Assembly (NCBI RefSeq): GCF_000698145.1
Contig: NZ_BAXB01000028.1
Span: 1-42,848 of the forward strand
Source of the DNA: Geomicrobium sp. JCM 19039
Lineage (GTDB): Bacteria; Bacillota; Bacilli; Bacillales; Marinococcaceae
Length of the DNA stretch: 42,848 bases
Direction of reading: 5' to 3'
In this document: one piece after another, positions 36,626-42,848 of the stretch
Position numbering within the stretch: position 1 is the first letter of the stretch
Layout: every line of letters starts with the position of its first letter
Translations under genes and position numbers: made by a program
The notes under the pieces: model-generated
Seen by the model: only the letters and a program-made list of their open reading frames with translations
Told to the model about the DNA's origin: nothing
The model's database searches: none

Positions 36626-36970
36626 ATGAAAAAGAGGGACAAGAACATTATTACAGTGCTGTTATCGACGCTCGTGGTGCTCATTATTGCGGGAATGTTT
36701 ATTCCGATAACCGTAAATGCCCCATCAGACACACGGACCATCTTGGACCACACGACACATACGTATGCCTCACCGTCTTGCTTTGATTCAGCAGACATGA
36801 CGAATTTTTTGCAAGAAACGACGTATGGGCATGCGCAATCTCTTGATTACGAGGCAGAATCATCGTGTTCTCAAGAATTCTATACGCAAAATGATGTGCC
36901 TCTGCTATTAGCTGTGTTCCAGCTCGTCGGTATTGGCGAACAGAAGTGGACAGAAGAAGATCGTCTGTAA
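36626..36970 (+). CDS. Small membrane-anchored protein of unknown function
   Basis: A 114-residue protein: basic start MKKRDKNII, one hydrophobic helix (about 9-29), then an exported Ser/Thr-rich domain with two cysteines (SPSCFDS and SSCSQEF) that could form a disulfide. I do not recognise the family. ATG 36626 has AAAGGAA upstream. A six-codon mini-frame (36609-36629) with a better ribosome binding site overlaps the start. Confidence 0.6.
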   Translation: MKKRDKNIITVLLSTLVVLIIAGMFIPITVNAPSDTRTILDHTTHTYASPSCFDSADMTNFLQETTYGHAQSLDYEAESSCSQEFYTQNDVPLLLAVFQLVGIGEQKWTEEDRL

Positions 36971-37007
36971 CGGACGTTCACTATACAAAAGGGAGAGAAC
37001 CATTCGA

Positions 37008-38378
37008 ATGAAAGTCGTAAAATTTGGCGGGACTTCCGTGGCAAGCGGACCGCAAATTGAAAAAATCACGAATATCGTAAAAGATGATGAAACACGAAAG
37101 GTCATTGTTGTATCTGCTCCTGGCAAACGTTCATCGGACGATGTGAAAGTGACAGATATGCTCATTGATCTTGGGGAGAAATGTTTGAATAACGAGGATA
37201 CTTCCGATGCACTTGCGGCAGTAACCGGTCGTTATCAGTCTATCGCCAAAGAATTGGCATTACCGATGACGGTCATTGAAGAAATCGAAGCAGATCTTAA
37301 AGAGCGCGTTCGGTACGACGCAGATAATGCAGGTCAGTTTATGGATCAGATGAAAGCCGCAGGGGAAGATAACAATGCTAAATTAATCGCGGCTCATTTT
37401 AACAACATTGGTTTTGATGCCGTGTACATGAATCCTAAAGATGCAGGCTTGCTCGTTACTGGCGAAGCAGGTGATGCCCAAGTCATTCCAAAAGCATACG
37501 ATCAATTAAGTGAGCTGCAAAAAGAAGAAAGAATTATTGTGTTCCCAGGCTTTTTTGGATACACAGAAGCGGGCGTTCTCACTACTTTCCCACGCGGAGG
37601 TTCAGATATTACGGGCGCCATTGTCGCAGCAGGTGTAAATGCGACTTTATATGAGAATTTCACAGATGTCGATTCGGTTTGTGTGGCCAATCCAATGGTC
37701 ATTGACCAGCCTGAAGAAATCCATCACATGACGTACCGAGAGATGCGGGAGCTTTCTTATGCTGGTTTTACAGTATTCCATGATGTTGCACTCATTCCAG
37801 CATTCCAACATGATATACCGGTAAGCATTAAAAATACGAACAACCCTTCTAGTGACGGTACGTTAATTACCGCGAGCAGAAGAAAAGAAGATACGTATTA
37901 TCCGGTTACGGGAATTGCCGCAGATAAAGGATTTAGCATCATTTACGTGCGCAAATACTTAATGAACCGAGAAATTGGATTTGGACGTCGACTTCTTGAG
38001 ATGGTTGAAGAAGAAGGCCTTTCCTATGAGCACTTGCCTTCAGGCATTGATGACACGTCGGTCATTTTAAGAACGTCTCAGTTTTCTTTAGATAGCGAAA
38101 ACCGTCTTCTCACACGGATTCAAACAGAACTGGGTGTAGATGACGCTTATATTGAACATGGGTTTGCGATGGTAATGGTTGTTGGTGAAGGCATGCACGA
38201 AACCGTAGGTCTTGCCGCTCGCGCTACCGACGCTATTGCTGGAGCAGGTGTTAACCTCGAAATGGTGAATCAAGGCTCTTCCGAAGTATCATTAACGTTC
38301 GGTGTAAAAGAGCGAGACGCGGACAATGCATTAAAAGCCTTATATGAGGAATTCTTTGCTCGAGTTGCTAAGCAATAA
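37008..38378 (+). CDS. Aspartate kinase (ThrD/YclM type)
   Basis: A 456-residue monofunctional aspartate kinase that phosphorylates aspartate in lysine, threonine, methionine and diaminopimelate synthesis. The N-terminal kinase motif is VVKFGGTSVASG, with FPGFFGYTEAGVLTTFPRGG in the substrate-binding part. Two ACT domains follow from about residue 310, the second with AIAGAGVNLEMVNQGSSEVS. Length and the YMNPKDAG segment fit the class III enzyme of Bacillus (ThrD). Starts at ATG 37008 with AAAAGGGAGAG. No lysine riboswitch is visible upstream. Confidence 0.92.
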   Translation: MKVVKFGGTSVASGPQIEKITNIVKDDETRKVIVVSAPGKRSSDDVKVTDMLIDLGEKCLNNEDTSDALAAVTGRYQSIAKELALPMTVIEEIEADLKERVRYDADNAGQFMDQMKAAGEDNNAKLIAAHFNNIGFDAVYMNPKDAGLLVTGEAGDAQVIPKAYDQLSELQKEERIIVFPGFFGYTEAGVLTTFPRGGSDITGAIVAAGVNATLYENFTDVDSVCVANPMVIDQPEEIHHMTYREMRELSYAGFTVFHDVALIPAFQHDIPVSIKNTNNPSSDGTLITASRRKEDTYYPVTGIAADKGFSIIYVRKYLMNREIGFGRRLLEMVEEEGLSYEHLPSGIDDTSVILRTSQFSLDSENRLLTRIQTELGVDDAYIEHGFAMVMVVGEGMHETVGLAARATDAIAGAGVNLEMVNQGSSEVSLTFGVKERDADNALKALYEEFFARVAKQ

Positions 38379-38424
38379 ACTTGAGAAGGCTCTCGTAAAA
38401 CTTCGAGGCTATTGAACAAGTGCC

Positions 38425-38465
38425 CCCCAAAAGGTAGAGTTAACACTCACTTTTTGGGGTTTTTT
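38425..38465 (+). terminator. Terminator after aspartate kinase
   Basis: CCCCAAAA (38425-38432) pairs with TTTTGGGG (38452-38459), followed by Ts. The loop contains a smaller GAGT/ACTC stem. Confidence 0.88.
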
Positions 38466-38654
38466 GAGAGTGCATTAAAATGACAGTTGCAAGTAGAGGT
38501 GTGAAGAACCGATTGTACGAAATAGGGATTATTCACGATTGTCCATCTGCGGCTGTGACCAGCATGGCTAACTGCATTCCGTGTGGATCGCAGGTGCTGA
38601 CATTGTCGTGTTTGCACCCCGAAGAGGCGATGCTGAGATGCTACCGGCAACTGA

Positions 38655-38693
38655 CAACAAAAAGAGCTTAAGAACGAAACAGTCCTCAAGCTC
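38655..38693 (-). terminator. Terminator of the pro-nav operon
   Basis: On the minus strand GAGCTTGAGGAC pairs with GTTCTTAAGCTC (two G-T pairs) and is followed by TTTTT. It ends the minus-strand transcript just after the sodium channel gene. The 190 bases between here and the aspartate kinase terminator hold no credible gene. Confidence 0.85.
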
Positions 38694-38702
38694 AATCCAT
38701 TA

Positions 38703-39518
38703 CTAATTGTCGCTTTTCATATCTCGAAGCATCTTTTTAATTTCTTGGAGTTCATTTTGCAATGACTCGATGTCTTGATCTTTTTTATTTTTGCCTAGAA
38801 GTTGTTCGTCTTCTTCATTGGCTTTCTCGACGTTATTCACAATAACACCGATGAAGAGGTTGAAGATGATAAATGTACCGACGAGAACGAACGAAATAAA
38901 GTAGATCCAACTTAACGGCTCAATTTCGAGTATTGGACGCATCACAGCCTCTGTCCAAGAGTCCAGTGTGACAATTTGAAATAGCGTGAGCACTGAACGA
39001 CCTAAAGACCCGAAGTATTCTGGTGAGATCGATGAGAAGAGCATTGTCCCAATGACTGCGAATATGTAGAAGACGAGACTCATGAGGAACATAATGTTGA
39101 ATAGTGAAGGAATTGTCCTCATCAGCGCATCGACAAGCCTTCGCAATGATGGAATGACGGACACGGCTCGAAGTACACGCAATACACGAAGCACACGAAG
39201 AACTGTAACAAAGTGAGCGCCAGCAAACAAGTGACCTGCGGATATAATTAAAAAGTCAAACCAGTTCCAGCCACTTTTGAAAAAGGTAATCATCGGCTGC
39301 GCTGCGACCAACCGCATCGCAATTTCAACGGTAAAAATCCATAGAAGAATCCGATCCGCAATATAAAACCATTCTTTATATGGAACATACAATTCAGGAT
39401 AGGTTTCCAAGCCTACGATAATGGCATTCACGCCGATAAGCAACATAACGACCACCGTAAAAAAGCGGTGGTCTGTAATTTCTTGAAGGGTTTGCCTCCA
39501 GTTTTTTCGTTGATTCAC
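38703..39518 (-). CDS. Voltage-gated sodium channel, NaChBac type
   Basis: A 271-residue single-repeat six-helix channel subunit that assembles as a tetramer in the membrane. S4 carries four arginines spaced by three (VLRVLRVLRVLRAVS). The pore reads FQIVTLDSWTEAV, S6 is IFNLFIGVIVNNVEKA, and the C-terminus is a short coiled coil. These features match NaChBac of alkaliphilic Bacillus, where such channels let Na+ in for pH homeostasis and motility. The selectivity filter is TLDSWTE instead of TLESWAS. GTG start with GGGGGAGTG upstream, 17 bases after proC, so it belongs to the proline operon transcript. Confidence 0.93.
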   Translation of the reverse strand: MNQRKNWRQTLQEITDHRFFTVVVMLLIGVNAIIVGLETYPELYVPYKEWFYIADRILLWIFTVEIAMRLVAAQPMITFFKSGWNWFDFLIISAGHLFAGAHFVTVLRVLRVLRVLRAVSVIPSLRRLVDALMRTIPSLFNIMFLMSLVFYIFAVIGTMLFSSISPEYFGSLGRSVLTLFQIVTLDSWTEAVMRPILEIEPLSWIYFISFVLVGTFIIFNLFIGVIVNNVEKANEEDEQLLGKNKKDQDIESLQNELQEIKKMLRDMKSDN

Positions 39519-39535
39519 ATCTACACTCCCCCTAA

Positions 39536-40348
39536 TTAGGAACCGAGTTGTTTGGACCGTTCAATCGCTGCTTGAACGCTGCGTGAAAAATGGCGTTGCA
39601 CTTCGTTTTCTTCGAGCGTAACAAAAGCAGCTTCGGTCGTACCTCCTGGGCTCATCACTTCTTTATATAAACTCTCTAATGAAGCATCTGTTTTCGTCCA
39701 ACGCATCGCAGCACCAAGAACCGTTTGGACAATGAGTTTTTTCGCTTCATCCTTGTTTAATCCGTTTTGGAGGGCGGTTTGTTGAAGACCTTCCATCATG
39801 TAATACATGTAAGCAGGGCCGCTGCCAGAAATTCCAGTCACTGCATCCATCTGAGTTTCTTCAACGTGAATGACGGAACCAATCGTTTCAAATAGTGCGG
39901 TTGCGAGTGACAGGTCATATTCTGAGGCATAATCCCCTTTGCAAACGGCTGTAGCGGACTGCAATACATTCGCTGAAGTATTAGGCATCGCTCGAATGAT
40001 CGGGTTGTTTTTCCCGAGGTGATTCGTTATTGTTTGCGTTGTAATGCCTGCTAGCACAGAGATAATCAAATGTCTTGGCTCCACATAAGGTTGAATTCGG
40101 TCGATTGCTGACGCCATATCTTTCGGTTTCGTAGCAAGAATAATCATGTCAGCTTCAGCGACGGCCAAATCCATTTCAATTCCTTTATCGATGTTATATT
40201 TTTCATTAAGTAAAGACAGGCGTGTTTCATCACTACGATTGATCACACGAATGTCAGATTGTTGTTGTTCGGCTAGGCGAATGCCTGAGATGATCGCCTC
40301 AGCCATCGCCCCTGCCCCGACAAAGAGTAAGCGCTTATTGTGCATCAT
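39536..40348 (-). CDS. proC: Pyrroline-5-carboxylate reductase
   Basis: A 270-residue enzyme for the last step of proline synthesis, NAD(P)H-dependent reduction of P5C. The Rossmann motif is [11 protein letters not shown] near residue 8. [10 protein letters not shown] and the signature region [19 protein letters not shown], plus TVLGAAMR and [10 protein letters not shown], are all present. ATG 40348 overlaps the end of proA and has AAGGGTCAGGT upstream. It is part of the proB-proA-proC operon. Confidence 0.95.
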   Translation of the reverse strand: MMHNKRLLFVGAGAMAEAIISGIRLAEQQQSDIRVINRSDETRLSLLNEKYNIDKGIEMDLAVAEADMIILATKPKDMASAIDRIQPYVEPRHLIISVLAGITTQTITNHLGKNNPIIRAMPNTSANVLQSATAVCKGDYASEYDLSLATALFETIGSVIHVEETQMDAVTGISGSGPAYMYYMMEGLQQTALQNGLNKDEAKKLIVQTVLGAAMRWTKTDASLESLYKEVMSPGGTTEAAFVTLEENEVQRHFSRSVQAAIERSKQLGS

Positions 40349-41602
40349 GTGTACCTGACCCTTTCGTTTGACCTGTACCGGTAATGTAGTACTTATTCGC
40401 TGTAAGTGCTTCAAGTCCAAGCGGACCTCTGGCGTGTAATTTTTGTGTACTAATGCCAATCTCTGCACCAAATCCAAATTCAGCTCCGTCAGTGAAGCGA
40501 GTAGAGGCATTGTGATAGACTGCAGCGGCGTCGATCAAATGACGAAACTGCGCAACGTGCTCGTCATCTTCAGAAATAATGGCTTCTGAATGCTTAGTCC
40601 CGTACTTTTCAATATGCTGAGCTGCTTCTGCTACACTTGACACACATTTAATGGCGACAATCGGTCCAAGTATTCTTTTGCCCAATCTTCTTCGGTCGCT
40701 TGTTTTACACGGTTATCTAATCGTTGCACGGCCTCGTCTCCATAAATCGTAACCCCTTTGGAAAGCAAAGCTTGCAGTAATTGTTTTCCGTGGCGAGAAA
40801 GCCAGTCCTCGTTAACGAGGATCGTTTCGATGGCATTGCACACCGATGGGCGGTCAGTTTTTGCATCAATTGCGACGGAAATGGCCATGTCTTCACGTGC
40901 TGATTGATCAATAAAAAGGTGACAATTTCCTTCTCCAGTTTCCAATACAGGGACGGTTGAGTTTTGAACAACCGCTTGGATGAGTGCGGCACCTCCTCTT
41001 GGAATCATCACATCGACAATGCCACGAAGTTGGCCGAGCTCTTTCACATTTTCACGTGTATGAGGAGGGACGAGGATAATTGCATCCGCTGGTAGCCCAG
41101 CGTTTTTCAACCCTTCCTGCATACATTTGACGAGTACCCGGTTCGTTTTTTGTGCCGAGGAACTGCCGCGTAAAAGGACGCTATTTCCTGATTTTAAGCA
41201 CAACCCAGCCGCATCTACAGTGACGTTTGGCCGGGCTTCATATACCATCGCAATGACACCGAAAGGAACCCGGTGATTTTCTATAACCAGGCCGTCATCA
41301 CGAACATAGCGGCTTGGAGGCTGACTGAGCGGATCTGATAACGTTTTGACGTGCACGAGCCTTGTGAGATCGATTGTAAACGTTCTTCTGTTAACGTTAA
41401 GCGATCCAACATCTCCCGGCTTACATCATTTTTTTTTCGCCAGTTCAACATCTTCTTGATTGGCCGCGAGTATGTCAACTTTATGGTCGAGTAAGACATT
41501 GGCGATGGCTTGAAGCGCATCATTTCGCTCAGCAGCTGTAAATGATGATAGTGACTTTGACGCAGCTTTACTTTGTAATGCTAATTGTTTTGTGGTTGTC
41601 AT
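40335..41602 (-). pseudogene. proA: Glutamate-5-semialdehyde dehydrogenase, three frameshifts
   Basis: Reduces gamma-glutamyl phosphate to glutamate semialdehyde in proline synthesis. Recognisable parts: MTTTKQLALQSKAASKS at the N-terminus, IAMVYEARPNVTVDAAGLCL, the LRGSSSAQKTN region, and the C-terminal [11 protein letters not shown]. One extra A in an A9 run lies at about 41430-41438 (repair gives LAKKNDVSREML). A base is missing at about 41375-41390 (restoring the frame of LVHVKTLSDPLSQ). A G is missing at about 40668 (GGACC for GGGACC, restoring [13 protein letters not shown]). Repaired length is about 422 residues. Starts one base after the proB stop. Probably functional with sequencing errors. 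Confidence 0.9.
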
Positions 41603-41603
41603 A

Positions 41604-42681
41604 TTATTCGCCTCCGTTTACGTAAGATACCCAGTGATTTCTATGAATGCACAACTGATTATAATGTGTTGTTTTAATTTGATCCGATGAAACCGCACTT
41701 CTTCCCCGTCCGATTGTATGACCATCTTGGTCACAAACGTCAATAACTGCTCCTTCAGGGAATGTCTTAATTACGTCAACGATGCCGACGGTTAGCAAAC
41801 TTTTTTTTGTCGTGAAGAAGGGCTTGTTTCGCGCCGTTATCAATCATGATTGCACCTTCAACAGGAGAGTGAAGCCCGACCCATTGCTTCCCTTTCGTCC
41901 ACGGCGTGTGCCCGGCGTCTACGTACGTGCCGTCTCCGTTTGAGTGAACAGCGTCTTCAAGAGAGCGAGTGTCCCTTGCTTGCCCGATAAACGTCCGGAT
42001 ACCGAGTTGCTGCGCCCGCTTAGCGGCTTCGAGTTTGGAGCGCATCCCTCCTGTGCCAAGCGTAGAACGAGTGGATGCGGTTTGTTCATACAAGTCATCG
42101 GTAACGTCTGTAATTGTCGAATAGCGAACGGCATCCGGGCTGGATGGGTGTTTGTTGTACACACCGTTCACGTCGGTGAGAAGAATGAGCATGTCTGCAC
42201 GAATCAAGCCAGCAACAAGACTTGATAACCAATCGTTATCGCCGAACGTTAATTCTTCTATTGCAATCGAGTCATTTTCATTAATGATTGGCACGACTCC
42301 TCGCCGTAGTAATTCTTCAAGGGTCGCATACGCATTGTCATACTGTTCTTCCACAACAAAGCTTTCTCTCGTGAGTAATAATTGGGCGACCGCAATTGTA
42401 TTCTTACTAAAGGCTTTCTCATAAGCTTCCATTAATAGACCTTGCCCGACAGCGGCAGCGGCTTGTTTCTTTACGGTTGTAATGGGTCTTGTGCGGTACC
42501 CGATTTTTTGAAACCCTGCGGCAACTGCACCGGAAGATATGAGGACGACTTCGTATCCTGATGCGTGCAAGTGGCTAACCGCATTTGCGTAATTGATTAA
42601 TGATTTGTGGTCAATACTGCCGTTTCGCTTCGCTAACGAACTGCTTCCAATCTTTACGACCAATCTGCCTTTTTTCATCAT
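41604..42681 (-). pseudogene. proB: Glutamate 5-kinase, one frameshift
   Basis: Phosphorylates glutamate, the first and feedback-controlled step of proline synthesis. The amino-acid-kinase domain has LVVKIGSSSL, VVLISSGAVAAG, INENDS, LTDVNGVY and LGTGGMRSKLEAA. A C-terminal PUA domain follows. One extra A in an A8 run at about 41800-41807 breaks the frame; removing it gives LLHDKKSLLTVGIVDVIKTF and the end at 41604. Repaired length is 358 residues. Start ATG 42681 (or 42678) follows TAGGAG. It lies behind a T-box leader. Confidence 0.9.
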
Positions 42682-42710
42682 CACGACTCCTATCCCATTT
42701 CTACATAAAA

Positions 42711-42848
42711 AACTCCTATTTCATCTGTTTTAAGGACGAAATAGGAGTTCCGCGGTACCACCTTGATTAATGGCATACGTGTACACCATTCACTCTTGAC
42801 CCGTATCGCAGGTCAGACGCAAGGTTCGGCTTGGTTGTCTGCTGAGGT
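42711..42848 (-). promoter_or_regulatory. T-box riboswitch leader of proBA(C), partial
   Basis: On the minus strand the canonical T-box motif AAGGTGGTACCGCG occupies 42764-42751. It is followed by a terminator whose arms are GAAATAGGAGTT and its complement (42738-42749 and 42711-42722 on the plus strand), with a T run. The stem upstream, ATGG/CCAT around TGTACACGTATG, is also typical. The specifier stem lies beyond the window edge, so the amino acid cannot be read directly. B. subtilis proBA is controlled by a proline T-box, and the operon content supports proline here. Uncharged tRNA would stabilise the antiterminator and raise expression. Confidence 0.9.

Noticed and set aside
36965..37007. 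Lysine riboswitch before aspartate kinase
   Set aside because: Only about 40 bases separate it from the preceding gene, far too few for an L-box, and no matching motif is present.
38447..38695. Two opposing small frames between aspartate kinase and the channel gene
   Set aside because: They overlap the terminators on both sides and have no start signals; the interval is best read as non-coding.

Overview
The window is a chromosomal segment from a Bacillaceae species. Most gene families and much of their order match the Bacillus subtilis stretch from pdhABCD through the yla and ylb genes (recalled from established knowledge). Several features point to an alkaliphilic or salt-tolerant lineage. 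Extracytoplasmic proteins have long Asp/Glu stretches, cytochrome oxidase is the caa3 type with an acidic CtaC loop, and there is a close relative of the NaChBac voltage-gated sodium channel. No tRNA, rRNA, prophage or CRISPR array is visible.

Layout. 1-1229 has no gene and carries hairpins and the tail of a dispersed repeat. 1230-6019 is the pyruvate dehydrogenase operon pdhABCD. A thioredoxin-like lipoprotein (slp position) and a polysaccharide deacetylase lipoprotein follow. 7781-8832 has no gene but holds two kinds of hairpin-bearing tandem repeat. 8833-9076 is an SR1-type dual-function RNA encoding the SR1P peptide, with a strong promoter and CcpN-like sites. Next come yktA, yktB, a ykzI-like gene, and a gene fusing a DnaA domain-I-like module to an inositol monophosphatase (yktC/suhB type). 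Then ylaF, typA and ylaH, a complete lia cell-envelope-stress operon (liaI-H-F-S-R) placed between ylaH and ylaI, and phoH/ylaK, ylaL, glsA and ylaN. pycA and an Eis-type acetyltransferase follow. ctaA diverges from ctaCDEF. A 1.2-kb repeat-rich gap with a transposase relic precedes ctaM (DUF420). The rest is yugN, ylbD, ylbE, a small secreted protein, ylbF, the c-di-AMP receptor gene darB/cbpB, a small membrane-anchored protein, an aspartate kinase, and on the minus strand proB-proA-proC-nav behind a proline-type T-box leader that runs off the right edge.

How the genes fit together. Pyruvate is a metabolic theme: PDH oxidises it to acetyl-CoA, PycA carboxylates it to oxaloacetate, SR1/CcpN belong to glycolysis/gluconeogenesis control, and DarB is known in B. 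subtilis to bind PycA and Rel. The caa3 oxidase genes with ctaA and ctaM form a respiratory module, but ctaB (heme O synthase) and ctaG, expected here by comparison with B. subtilis, are absent. ftsW is likewise missing between ylaN and pycA.

Data quality. From about 19.3 kb to the right edge, eight otherwise well conserved genes (phoH, glsA, pycA, the Eis-type gene, ctaD, ctaM, proA, proB) carry twelve single-base frameshifts. At least eight lie in short homopolymers (As, GG, GGG or CCC). None were found in the first 19.3 kb. Uncorrected sequencing error is the simplest explanation. The most novel items are the DnaA-I/IMPase fusion, the 58-bp hairpin repeat whose stems covary between copies, and the sodium channel with an unusual selectivity filter.
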